Shown in pieces: positions 1 through 9,100 of a stretch of DNA of 64,000 nucleotides. Made by a program: the position numbers and the translations under genes. The notes beneath the pieces were generated by a model, which was given only the letters and a program-made list of their open reading frames with translations, was not told the origin of the DNA and did no database searches. Positions within the stretch are counted from its first letter, which is position 1, and the number at the start of each line of letters is the position of its first letter. The stretch covers positions 1-64,000 of the forward strand of contig JAHYJC010000005.1 in the NCBI GenBank assembly GCA_019429275.1. Direction: 5' to 3'. This DNA comes from Lentimicrobium sp. GTDB lineage: Bacteria; Bacteroidota; Bacteroidia; Bacteroidales; Lentimicrobiaceae.

Positions 1-1
1 T

Positions 2-862
2 GGATATCTCAATGTCAGGCAATATCTGCCTTTTAAAAGGCTTCAGGAGTTGTTGCATGACCTTATGGGGGCGAACATCAGCGAGGGAGGGTTGCATTGC
101 CTGCTTAACAGGTTGGCAGCCAAAGGGGCTGATGCCTATGAATTGATCCGCAAAAGTGTTGTTAAAAGTAGTGTTATCGGTGCTGATGAAACGGGTATGA
201 AGGTCAATGGAATGAAGCATTGGTTCTGGACATGGCAAAATAACAGAGCAACATATATTGCTGCCTCTACCAACAGGGGAACCGAAACAATTAATAAACA
301 TGTTGCCGATATATCGAAAGAAGTTACCCTTGTACATGATTGTTGGAAAGCTCATTTTCAAACTCAAGTAGACAGGCATCAAACATGCACATCCCATCTG
401 GAGCGTGAAACCATATACTTTGAGAAGCGTTACAAAACAACCTGGCCTAAACGTTTTCGCAGCATATTGATACAGGCCGAAAAGCTTAAAAAGGAATTTA
501 TTCCCGCTGATTATATTAGACCTAACCAAGCCAGAGATAGCCTTGAAAAACAGTTGAGTATTTTGCTGGAAGAACCTTTGAATCCGAAACACAAAGAATT
601 GGTCACATTTCAAAAGCGGATAGTCAAATACCGTGATCATATTTTGACATTCCTTTACCATCCTGAAGTCCCTGCTGATAACAATGGCTCGGAAAGGGCA
701 ATCCGGAATGTGAAAGTAAAACAGAAAATATCCGGACAGTTCAAAGTATTTGAAGCTGCTGAAAATTTTGCCATACTGAGATCCATTATTGATACTGCCA
801 TAAAAAATGGCCAGAATGTTTTTCTTGCATTAAACACCATTGCCGATTACAAAAGAAACTGA
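2..862 (+). CDS. IS66-family transposase, 3' part (cut by window edge)
   Basis: DDE transposase of an IS66-type insertion sequence, which catalyses strand transfer of the element. The reading frame is open from base 2, so the track start (TTG at 50) is only the first internal start-like codon; the N-terminal zinc-finger part lies outside the window. Visible landmarks are GADETGMKVNG (first catalytic Asp region), LVHDCWKAHF (second Asp) and NNGSERAIRNVKVKQKISG (catalytic Glu plus the IS66 C-terminal signature). About 286 residues are visible against roughly 450-520 for full-length members. The rest of the element (accessory TnpB/TnpC-like genes, left end) would be upstream. No frameshift is seen. 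A terminator follows 26 bases after the stop. I could not define the element's right inverted repeat. Confidence 0.88.
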   Translation, partial: GYLNVRQYLPFKRLQELLHDLMGANISEGGLHCLLNRLAAKGADAYELIRKSVVKSSVIGADETGMKVNGMKHWFWTWQNNRATYIAASTNRGTETINKHVADISKEVTLVHDCWKAHFQTQVDRHQTCTSHLERETIYFEKRYKTTWPKRFRSILIQAEKLKKEFIPADYIRPNQARDSLEKQLSILLEEPLNPKHKELVTFQKRIVKYRDHILTFLYHPEVPADNNGSERAIRNVKVKQKISGQFKVFEAAENFAILRSIIDTAIKNGQNVFLALNTIADYKRN

Positions 863-888
863 TTAGTTACAATGATTTATATCACGAG

Positions 889-918
889 CGGCAGTCGAAA
901 ATACTGCCGTTTTTTTTT
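889..918 (+). terminator. Rho-independent terminator after the transposase
   Basis: A perfect 7-bp stem (CGGCAGT / ACTGCCG) with a 7-base loop is followed by nine T residues. It sits just after the transposase stop and before the oppositely transcribed tadA. Confidence 0.8.
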
Positions 919-981
919 GCCTCTGCTATGTGATTAATCTGGCAGGTTTTTGATGCTCTCACAGGTAGCCTGAAATAAATC

Positions 982-1425
982 CTATCTCTTTTTTTTAAAG
1001 AATTCTGTCATAAGTTTTCCACACTCCCCGGCCATAACGCCACCCCGCACTTTGGTTTTTGGGTGCAGAAGATTCGCTCCAAGGGTTGAGTAACCACGTT
1101 TTGGGTCAGATGCTCCATAAACAATTTCGCCAAGTTGCACCCAAAGCGATGCTGCAGCACACATAGGGCATGGTTCCAGGGTGACATATAAGATACACTC
1201 ATTCAAATATTTACCTCCCAGGTGGTGAGCTGCCGAGGTAAAAGCCTGCATTTCGGCATGAGCGGTTGCATCGTTCAATGTTTCGGTGAGGTTATGGCCG
1301 CGTGCAATAATTCTGCCACCGCTAACAATCACCGCTCCAACAGGCACTTCGTCTCTTTTCAATGCAATCAGCGCTTCATTGTAAGCCTCCTGCATGAAGC
1401 GCTTATCATTTTCTGCTTTATCCAT
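982..1425 (-). CDS. tadA: tRNA-specific adenosine deaminase
   Basis: Zinc deaminase of the cytidine-deaminase fold, expected to convert A34 to inosine in tRNA-Arg(ACG). The 147-residue length is typical. The active site is visible as HAEM (His56 zinc ligand, Glu58 proton shuttle) and PCPMC (Cys86 and Cys89 zinc ligands). YGASDPKRGYSTLGANLL is the TadA-type segment after the core. The start is ATG, about 26 bases downstream of the predicted transcription start from the TATATTTG box at 1458-1465. The gene stands alone, converging on the IS66 remnant. A guanine-deaminase-like or other nucleoside-deaminase role is a less likely alternative, because the LEPCPMC and DPK patterns fit TadA well. Confidence 0.92.
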   Translation of the reverse strand: MDKAENDKRFMQEAYNEALIALKRDEVPVGAVIVSGGRIIARGHNLTETLNDATAHAEMQAFTSAAHHLGGKYLNECILYVTLEPCPMCAAASLWVQLGEIVYGASDPKRGYSTLGANLLHPKTKVRGGVMAGECGKLMTEFFKKKR

Positions 1426-1457
1426 GACCAGGTGATAAAATATTTTCCAGCGAAAGA

Positions 1458-1465
1458 CAAATATA
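1458..1465 (-). promoter_or_regulatory. Bacteroidota -7 box for tadA
   Basis: TATATTTG on the minus strand matches the TAnnTTTG consensus of the Bacteroidota housekeeping sigma factor. The predicted start of transcription is near 1451, giving a leader of about 26 bases. No convincing -33 TTTG was found. Confidence 0.55.
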
Positions 1466-1762
1466 GGTATTGGATATTTATGATCTTAGAATAAATAAAT
1501 CATTTTTCATGAATGGATTTTTTAGCTGAACTAATATTAAAAACTGATTTTTCTATACATTTTATCCAACAATAAAAATTTTGCGATTGGTTATATTAAA
1601 TATTGGACAACAGTGGATGAAAATTCATTATCGGTTAATTTGATTCACAGCATAAACTAAGTGTTAAGGATGCTGTAGGCTTGCTATCTGATTGATTTTG
1701 TGCTTAATAGTTTCGCAGAGATATATTTATTATTTGTATTTATCCTTAAAACTTAATCTATA

Positions 1763-1793
1763 TTTGATTTTCCTCTTTTTTTCACTATATTTG
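1763..1793 (+). promoter_or_regulatory. Full Bacteroidota promoter for the cold-shock gene
   Basis: TTTG (1763-1766), exactly 19 bases, then TATATTTG (1786-1793). This is the complete -33/-7 arrangement described for Bacteroidota. Transcription should start near 1800, leaving about 20 bases before the ATG. Confidence 0.75.
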
Positions 1794-1820
1794 TATTGCT
1801 AATCTCTAATTTCAATTGTT

Positions 1821-2012
1821 ATGCCTACCGGTAAAGTAAAATTTTTTAATGAGCGTAAGGGCTTTGGTTTTATTATCGATGATGAAACCCAGCATGATGT
1901 TTTTGTCCATGCCACAGGCCTTTTCGAGAAAGTTATTGAAAATGATCTTGTAACTTTCGAAATTGAAGAGGACAAAAGAGGAAAGAAAGCAATAGATGTA
2001 AAAAAAATATAG
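1821..2012 (+). CDS. Cold-shock domain protein (CspA family)
   Basis: A single cold-shock OB-fold domain that binds single-stranded RNA/DNA and is expected to act as an RNA chaperone. At 63 residues it is nearly the minimal domain. RNP1 is seen as KGFGFI and RNP2 as VFVHA, and the N-terminus (MPTGKVKFFNERKGFG) is canonical. It is monocistronic: a full promoter lies immediately upstream and a strong terminator immediately downstream. Which paralogue it is cannot be told from one gene. Whether it is cold-inducible is unknown; the leader is short (about 20 bases), unlike the long structured leader of E. coli cspA. Confidence 0.95.
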   Translation: MPTGKVKFFNERKGFGFIIDDETQHDVFVHATGLFEKVIENDLVTFEIEEDKRGKKAIDVKKI

Positions 2013-2033
2013 TTTTTCTTTTCAAAATGCCCT

Positions 2034-2058
2034 AAAGCCCCTTTTACGGGGCTTTTTT
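2034..2058 (+). terminator. Rho-independent terminator of the cold-shock gene
   Basis: Perfect 8-bp stem AAAGCCCC / GGGGCTTT with a short loop, running into a T tract, 22 bases after the stop codon. Confidence 0.85.
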
Positions 2059-2104
2059 ATTTCATCATATACATTCAGGCAATATCAGCCATTGGTTAAT
2101 CGTC

Positions 2105-2112
2105 TATCTTTG
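2105..2112 (+). promoter_or_regulatory. -7 box upstream of the ABC-F gene
   Basis: TATCTTTG matches TAnnTTTG. It overlaps the GTG that the ORF track uses as start (2112), so the true start should lie downstream; TTG at 2133 fits. No good -33 element is present at 19 bases. Confidence 0.6.
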
Positions 2113-2132
2113 TGGCCATAAAATACAGTGTT

Positions 2133-4019
2133 TTGAATTATCTATTGATTGAACAACTCAGCAAGTCTTACGGTGAGAAAGAACTCTTCAGCAACATTAC
2201 TTTTGGCATTGACCAGGGAAGTAAGGTTGCCCTGATTGCTCGTAACGGAGCCGGTAAAAGTAGTCTGCTCAACATTATTGCCGGTCTTGATTTGCCCGAC
2301 AGCGGTTCTATTACCTTCAGAAGAGACATTCGATGGTCCTATTTGTCGCAGAATCCTGAAATGCAGGAAGATCAGACCGTTTTTGATATTCTCTTTAATG
2401 CTGATAACGAATTTATGAGGGCCATCCGCGATTATGAGCTCAGCCTGAACCGTTTGAAGCACGATGATTCCATAGAAGCACACAAAATGCTTGAAGAGGC
2501 TACCAATAAAATGGAACTTGTTCACGGATGGGATTACGATGTTAGGATAAAAGAAATTCTGAGCCGCTTTAAAATCACTGAACTCGATCAAAAAGCAGGA
2601 GAATTGTCGGGTGGACAACGGAAAAAAGTTTCATTGGCCAAGGCTTTGCTCGAAGAAACCGATCTGCTCATTCTTGATGAGCCAACAAACCACCTCGATA
2701 TTGAAATGATAGAATGGCTCGAAGATTATCTTTCACGCCAAAACCTGAGCCTTTTGGTGGTTACTCACGACAGGTACTTTCTGGACAATGTTTGCAATGA
2801 AATCCTTGAACTCGACAATAATAAGCTTTACCGGTACAGAGGAAATTACTCCTATTTTCTGGAAAAGAAAGCTGAACGGGAACTGATTGAGCAAACCGAA
2901 ACAGAAAAGGCAAAAGGACTTTTCAGAAAAGAACTGGAATGGATGCGCCGCATGCCACAGGCACGTACCACCAAGTCGAAGGCCCGGATCGATGCATTTT
3001 ACGACATTCAGGAGAAAGCCGGAAAACGAACCGAAAAGGATACGGGCCCGCTTGAAGTAAAAATGACCAGAATTGGTGGGAAAATATTGGAAATGAATAA
3101 TATACACAAATCGTTCGGAGAAAACCGATTGATTGAGGACTTTTCATACACCTTTAAAAAAGGCGATAAAGTTGGGGTTGTAGGTAAGAATGGTTCCGGG
3201 AAAACTACTTTGCTGAATATGATAACCGGGTCATTATCGCCCGATTTGGGTAAGATAACCACCGGACAGACTATAGTTTACGGTTATTACTCGCAGGAAG
3301 GATTTAAGACTCAGGAGGATAAACGTGTGATTGACATTGCCCGGGATGTTGCAGAGGAAATGGCTATGGGGAAAGGGAGGATTTCTGCCTCAGCCTTTTT
3401 GACACATTTCAATTTTTCTCCCGTGCTTCAGTATAACTATTTTTCAAGTCTGAGTGGCGGAGAAAAGCGGCGGCTTTTTTTGCTTCTGCAATTGCTGAAA
3501 AATCCTAATTTTCTGATACTTGATGAGCCAACCAACGATCTGGATATTCACACCCTTAACCTTCTTGAAGATTTTCTGATCAATTTTGAGGGTTGCCTGC
3601 TTATTGTTTCGCACGACAGGTATTTCATGGACAAAATTGTGGACCATGTATTTGTATTTGATGGGAACGGAAAAGTTAAGGATTACTATGGCAATTATAC
3701 CGATTTCTACAGGCTAAAGATGCAGGAAGAGGCCAGGATAAGCCGGCAAAAAATACAGGCAGTTGTAAAACCGGTAAAAGCAGACAACACCTTGCCAAAA
3801 CCAAAGAAGCCAACCTATAAGGAAAAAACTGAATATGAGTCACTCGAAAAGGAAATTCAACAGCTTGAGCAATTAAAAATTGAGGTGCTTGAAAAGATGA
3901 ATAGTGGCACCTGTGCCCAGGAGGAGCTGGAAAAACTGAGCTTTACCTATCAGGAAACTGAGATCACCCTAGACGAAAAAACAAATCGCTGGCTAGAACT
4001 GAGTGAATTGTTTGACTGA
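2133..4019 (+). CDS. ABC-F family ATPase (Uup/YdiF-like)
   Basis: Soluble protein with two tandem ABC ATPase domains and no membrane segments; ABC-F proteins act on the ribosome rather than in transport. The first domain shows ARNGAGKSS (Walker A), LSGGQRKKVSLAKAL (signature) and LLILDEPTNHLD (Walker B). The second shows GKNGSGKTT, LSGGEKRRL and LILDEPTNDLD. The linker between them is charged, and the C-terminus (about residues 560-628) is a Glu/Lys-rich coiled coil (EKEIQQLEQLKIEVLEK), as in Uup-type members. I chose TTG at 2133 (MNYLLIEQLSKSYGEK) over the track GTG at 2112 because the latter lies in the promoter box. It converges on dnaN. The exact subfamily and any antibiotic-protection role cannot be decided here. 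Confidence 0.9.
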   Translation: MNYLLIEQLSKSYGEKELFSNITFGIDQGSKVALIARNGAGKSSLLNIIAGLDLPDSGSITFRRDIRWSYLSQNPEMQEDQTVFDILFNADNEFMRAIRDYELSLNRLKHDDSIEAHKMLEEATNKMELVHGWDYDVRIKEILSRFKITELDQKAGELSGGQRKKVSLAKALLEETDLLILDEPTNHLDIEMIEWLEDYLSRQNLSLLVVTHDRYFLDNVCNEILELDNNKLYRYRGNYSYFLEKKAERELIEQTETEKAKGLFRKELEWMRRMPQARTTKSKARIDAFYDIQEKAGKRTEKDTGPLEVKMTRIGGKILEMNNIHKSFGENRLIEDFSYTFKKGDKVGVVGKNGSGKTTLLNMITGSLSPDLGKITTGQTIVYGYYSQEGFKTQEDKRVIDIARDVAEEMAMGKGRISASAFLTHFNFSPVLQYNYFSSLSGGEKRRLFLLLQLLKNPNFLILDEPTNDLDIHTLNLLEDFLINFEGCLLIVSHDRYFMDKIVDHVFVFDGNGKVKDYYGNYTDFYRLKMQEEARISRQKIQAVVKPVKADNTLPKPKKPTYKEKTEYESLEKEIQQLEQLKIEVLEKMNSGTCAQEELEKLSFTYQETEITLDEKTNRWLELSELFD

Positions 4020-4174
4020 AAAAAAACATAAAATCAGTGGCGCCAATCCTTCAAAACCATTGGGATACTTTTAAATCAGGTCTTGTTAAAAGCAAATTCA
4101 CCGGAAAGGTTTCTTCCCTGTGAATATTTTGCAAATCAATTTTTCAATGTAACACCTGATGGTGTTAAGGTGAC

Positions 4175-5296
4175 CTATGAATTCAGCATTACCGGCATTA
4201 CCAGCATGAGTATATCTTCAGCAGGATTTTCGCCTTCAACCGGACGAAGGATGCCTGCACGGTTGGGAGCTGACATCTCGAGCCTGATATTCTCGGTGTT
4301 GAGGTTGGTGAGCATCTCAAGAAGGAACCGGCTGTTGAATCCAATTTCCATATCCTCTCCATTGAAATTACAGCTGAGCCGTTGCCTTGATTCATGGGCA
4401 AAATCAACATCTTCAGCATCGATGAAGAGCTCCTGTCCTGAAATGGAGAGCCTGATCTGATTGGTCGATTTATTGGCAAAAAATGAAGCGCGGCGAAGGG
4501 TAGTGATTAAAGAGAGGCGATCGACAATCAGCGTGTTTGGGTTGTCGGATGGAATTACTGCTTCGTAATTCGGGTAACGGCCTTCGATCAGGCGGCAGAC
4601 CAGTTCAATATTTTTAAAGATAAAACGTGCGTTGGTAACACTGTACTCAACTTTAACCTCTGAATTGTCAGAAGGTAGAATGTTCTTAAGTTGGTTCAAT
4701 GGTTTCTTGGGCATGATAAACGTGGTACTTTCCGAAGCACTGACATCGGAACGTTTGTACCTGACCAGTTTATGGGCATCAGTTGCCACAAATATGATAG
4801 AATCTGGCGATAAATCACAAAAAACTCCCGACATGGCTGGCCTCAGGTCATCATTACCTGTTGCAAATATCGTCTTATTGATAGCAGTAAGCAATAATTC
4901 CGAAGGAATGGTAATGCCAGAAATTTCCTCCATCTGAGGTGCTTTTGGAAATTCATCGGCATTGTGACCAGCTATTTTAAACTTAGCTTCATCGGCAGCA
5001 ATTTCTATCCCCAATAGATTATCGATGGTAAAAGTTAATGGTGTATCACCATAGGTTTTCAGAAGCTCAAGCAGGATTTTTGCAGGTATTGCTACCGACC
5101 CGTCTTCTTCGGCCAGGTTTGTTTCAATGGTTACCTGCATTGTTGTTTCCAGGTCAGAAGCTGTAATCTGTAGTGTATTGTCCTTGAGGTCAAACAAAAA
5201 ATCATCAAGAATTGGTAAAGTATTGCTTGAATTCAGAACTCCACTGATTGACTGAAGGCTTCTGAGAAGGCTTTGGCTTGATACTATAAATCTCAT
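4175..5296 (-). CDS. dnaN: DNA polymerase III beta subunit (sliding clamp)
   Basis: Ring-shaped processivity clamp that tethers DNA polymerase III to DNA. The 373-residue length is typical for three clamp domains. The N-terminus MRFIVSSQSLLRSLQSISGV, the PAMSGVFCDL segment of the middle domain, IEGRYPNY and the C-terminal LVMPVMLNS (the strand lining the protein-binding pocket, MPMRL-like in E. coli) are all recognisable. It is the last gene of a long minus-strand run and lies 126 bases after plsY. dnaA is not adjacent, so the gene is not in the classic dnaA-dnaN arrangement within this window. A small hairpin (TAACACC-TGAT-GGTGTTA, 4150-4167) lies just past the stop but lacks a T tract. Confidence 0.96.
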   Translation of the reverse strand: MRFIVSSQSLLRSLQSISGVLNSSNTLPILDDFLFDLKDNTLQITASDLETTMQVTIETNLAEEDGSVAIPAKILLELLKTYGDTPLTFTIDNLLGIEIAADEAKFKIAGHNADEFPKAPQMEEISGITIPSELLLTAINKTIFATGNDDLRPAMSGVFCDLSPDSIIFVATDAHKLVRYKRSDVSASESTTFIMPKKPLNQLKNILPSDNSEVKVEYSVTNARFIFKNIELVCRLIEGRYPNYEAVIPSDNPNTLIVDRLSLITTLRRASFFANKSTNQIRLSISGQELFIDAEDVDFAHESRQRLSCNFNGEDMEIGFNSRFLLEMLTNLNTENIRLEMSAPNRAGILRPVEGENPAEDILMLVMPVMLNS

Positions 5297-5422
5297 AATT
5301 AGGTGATTTTCTTAATGGTAATACAATTGTTACTTTCGTGTAAAATTAAAAAAATAAATGACAATGCATTAAGGTAAAAAAAACTGCTTTCAATAAAATT
5401 ATCAACAGCTTATTAACCCGGA

Positions 5423-6064
5423 TTATTTTTTGATTCTGTTTTTCCCGAAATCAAATTTTTTCTCAGTTCCCTTCAGCAATCTTTTAATGTTTTCCCTGTG
5501 GGTAAAAGGCACAAAGAAAGCAACTGCCAACGATAAAATAATCAATGGAATACGGGTTTCTCCCAAAACAAAAATCACGATTACAGGGAAAATAACAGAG
5601 CTTACAATGGATGATAATGAAACGATGCGCGTTATAACCATACAGAAGACAAAACACACAAGAATGATTATAAAAGCAGCCGGATAAAGAGCTATGACAA
5701 CCCCTACCAAACTGGCAACTCCTTTACCTCCCCTGAATTGCGCAAAAACCGGATAAACATGGCCAATAACAGCAAAAGCACCGAGAAGTATCCTGTAAAT
5801 GACTTCCTGGTTTTCGCTGAAACCTTCATAAGTTATCCAGTTGGCAAGACTAACTGCAAGCCAGGCTTTAAATACGTCAAACACGAGTACCGGAATGCCA
5901 GCCTTAAGGCCAAGGACTCTTATTGTGTTTGTGGCACCGGCATTTCCACTTCCTTCGTTACGGATATCGATATTAAAGAAAATTTTGCCTACCCAGACTG
6001 AAGTGGGAATTGAACCAAGCAAATAGGCTGCTATGAATGCTAATATAGTGTTTAATATTGTCAT
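5423..6064 (-). CDS. plsY: Acyl-phosphate:glycerol-3-phosphate acyltransferase
   Basis: Integral membrane enzyme that transfers the acyl group from acyl-phosphate to glycerol-3-phosphate, the first acylation step of phospholipid synthesis. All three family motifs are visible: GSIPTS near the N-terminus, GSGNAGATNTIRVLG (about residues 38-52), and GGKGVAS (glycerol-phosphate-binding loop). The protein is hydrophobic throughout, with a basic C-terminal tail. The 213-residue length is normal. It is in line with the 1495-residue gene upstream (125-base gap) and dnaN downstream. Confidence 0.95.
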   Translation of the reverse strand: MTILNTILAFIAAYLLGSIPTSVWVGKIFFNIDIRNEGSGNAGATNTIRVLGLKAGIPVLVFDVFKAWLAVSLANWITYEGFSENQEVIYRILLGAFAVIGHVYPVFAQFRGGKGVASLVGVVIALYPAAFIIILVCFVFCMVITRIVSLSSIVSSVIFPVIVIFVLGETRIPLIILSLAVAFFVPFTHRENIKRLLKGTEKKFDFGKNRIKK

Positions 6065-6189
6065 TTATGGCTTTTTAATTACGGTTTTCAAACACGAGGT
6101 TTGCTCAGGCGAATTCACAGGTTCTCAATTTCAGCAAATTTCAGAATCTTTTATCAGGATTTCAAAGATTCCGGTTTCAATTTACATCA

Positions 6190-9100
6190 TTAATTTGATT
6201 CTCTTGATTGCATTTTTCTCAAAAAAGCAATTCGCCTTTCAGGCGTTGAGATTATAAACTGATATTCCTCTCCCGAACCTTGAGCTTTCAGCCTGCGTTT
6301 ATCTTCTTTCAGTCCGGCCAGAATATTATTGAAATCGTTATTTGAAGAAATGGCCTGCATTATGCCGTTTCCATAAGTAAAGAAATACCATTCAGTATTG
6401 CTGATTTCGATATAAAGATTGAGAATATCGCCTGTTCTGCGCTTACCGATTTCGATATATCCATTAACTTTTCTGTTTACCTGATCGCGCAATATTCCTG
6501 CAATGCCCAGTTGGCCTTTGCTCACAAAACTTTTCAGATTTTCATCCCACCTCATTTCCACATCAGTAAGAATAATACTCTGTACGAGTTCAACAGGTGG
6601 TCTTCTCAGATTGCCTGTGGTGTTAAGTTCATTGAGTATTTCCTCAGCCTGACGGGCGCCTGCTAACCCTGTTAGAAGTGAATGGTATGATTCGCTGTTG
6701 ACATTGGTGCCCTGAAGTTCTGCTTTTAGCAGACTTTCTCTGAGTTTGCCCAAGGCGGGATCAGAGAAGAAAAAGTTAAGCGCCAGAGCCAGATTGAATT
6801 TTGTAGAGTCAACCACTGAATAATGGGTGGCTTTTCCAAAACTCCTGAGTTTCACCAGACCCAGGCCAACTCCGGTTTCTATCTCGCCCGAGGATGTAAT
6901 TATACATTGCCGGGTATCGATGGTCATAAAATTTCCTTCGGTGTTTTTTTTGTCAAGCTGGCTTTCTGTTCCCAAAAGAAAAGATTCTGAGTTTCTATCA
7001 AAGCTGATAAATCCTGAAGCAGATGCAACGAGTGTGTCGCCCCATGCTTTTGGTTTGCTATAAATGGCCGGATAAATTCTACTGAAAAAATCAGAATAAA
7101 CAATGGCAACCAGCACCGGGTCGCCAAGTGTGTCTCGCATAATCGGTGAAACCGGCAGCCTGATATTAGAAGGATCGAGTTGCGCACTAAACGACACCCT
7201 TGGGCCCTTGGCATCAAAGCAATCGCTCTTTGGCCTGTAATTTCCCGTAAAGGTCAGCAATGGCCGGGAAGCATCCATGTATATATCGCCCGTAAAATCA
7301 AAATGGCTGCTCAGTGCAAACGGGTCATTTCCAGGAATTCTGGCCATCCCATTTGTGTTTCCGGCATTATTCATGCTCAAAGTTTTAAAGTAAAGTGGTT
7401 GCACATTTCCCAGGTCATCGGTATAATCATAATATCCTGCAGCCAGATAATCTTTTCTTGATTTGATTGTGATATCGGCATTGTAAATCCGATAAGCCTT
7501 GCTTTTCCGGTTGGCGATAAGGGTGGCATTTTTGAGTGGTTTCATGACTCCATCTGAAAGTATGGTCACATGTCCGTCGCCCGGAAATACAGCGGCATCG
7601 CCAACCCTGATCATTTTTACTTCCCTGGCATTTATTATGTTTTCCTTCATCCGATAGGTGGCCTCCATGGCAAAAAACTGGAGTGAATCCATTTTGGGAT
7701 TGGTTGACATAAATTCGGAACCACTGAAGTCAAAATCAACAAGTTCAGTAAGGCTTGTTGTATCGGCAAGAGCAGCTCTGCGGGCCAGAGAATTGGTAAG
7801 AAACAACTCTTCGTCCTGCATCCTCCATTCGATTTTATCCATGTAACTTATGTACCGGCTCAAAGGCAGGTCAATTTTTGTACTTACACCGGGTGTACCA
7901 AAGTTGGCTATGTTATTCCTGAAATCTACCCTGCCGGGATAAATTTTAACAGAAAGCGAGAGGTTTGGCCTTTCAGGATAGTAAAGCCTGAAACTGGCGG
8001 TATCTGTCTCAAACGATTGATTGCTGAATATAAAAGTGCCCGAAGCAATATCGGCATTGTCAAGTTTGCTGATGCCATTTCCAAGCAATCCTGCGGAGGT
8101 CAGAAAGAGTGTGCCCGAGTGCAGTGATTTATTGTTATACATAGCGAACTCTTTGCCAGGTATAGATTGAAGACGCATTATATCTAAATCCGGCATCCAG
8201 TACTGGTGCACATCCTCAACTTCCATCTCCGGGAAGCTCAAAGGACCAGACTGCTCTTTCATTTTAATACTGCTCAAATCGGCAACCAGCGAATCAGGAG
8301 TAAATAGAAATCTTTTTGATTCGGAAATGGATGTCATAAACTTAAGACTTCCTGAACCTTCCAAACCCTTGTTGCTCAGTGATAAATCAGAGTAAAATAC
8401 AGCCTTATCATTATAAACAGGAATACCTTCTGGCTTTAATTTTCGGGTAAAACCCAGCGAGTAATCTTTCATTACCCTCAAGGGTTCTGCGATGTCAGGC
8501 ATCAAGCCATCTGAAAAAAGATGACCGTTAAATTTAAGGCCTTCAGTCGTAAAATTATTCAGGCTATCAAGTTGAAACGGGTAAATTACATAATAAAATT
8601 TGTCACGACTGTATGCTCCTTTTTCAATTGAGGGATAATCATAAAATACAAAAGCATCATTTTTGCTGATAAATATCGGGTATTGAGGGAGTAGTTTTGT
8701 ACCCGATTTATTATCAGGCGCATCAATGAGTAAATCTCCGCTGAGGTTGGCCAGTACATTTTTAACCAGAACCTGATCAATCTTTTTTGTTCGTTTGGAA
8801 ACTGTGTCCACTTTAAACGAAATAGAATCGATCTGAGGCATGCTCAATTGAAACCTGTCGTATTCGAATGAACTCTTATTTGCATAAAAGTCAAAGTATC
8901 CGGCTTTTACCTTTCCTGTGAACACAAAATTCAGATCTTTTTGTACAAGAATCTCCTGATCGCGCGGATAAATTTTCACCGCCTGTGAATCGCTTATAGA
9001 AACTTCAGGCACGCCCTTTATGATAAGGTCAAAGGTTTCAAGATTAAGGGATGCATTTTTCGAAGCATTAACCCTTGAATTTATCTGTATAACATCATAA

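Larger units (their letters stand above)
1426..1820. other. A/T-rich intergenic region between tadA and the cold-shock gene
   Basis: A 395-base stretch without a credible ORF. It holds the tadA promoter box at its left end and the cold-shock promoter at its right end. The long tract between (about 1500-1760) is strongly A/T-rich and I see no repeat, RNA gene or terminator in it. A long leader or UP-like region for the cold-shock gene is possible but not demonstrated. Confidence 0.6.

Noticed and set aside
4150-4167. TAACACC-TGAT-GGTGTTA hairpin just after dnaN
   Set aside because: No T tract follows on either strand, so not called a terminator.
4083-4460. Plus-strand ORFs such as 4083-4460, 1222-1494 and 6033-6257
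   Set aside because: They lie opposite dnaN, tadA and plsY or the 1495-residue gene, have no recognisable domains, and are shadow frames of real genes.
5399-5407. TTATCAACA near dnaN, resembling a DnaA box
   Set aside because: A single site with one mismatch to the consensus, no dnaA, no cluster of boxes and no A/T-rich unwinding element; not enough to call an origin.
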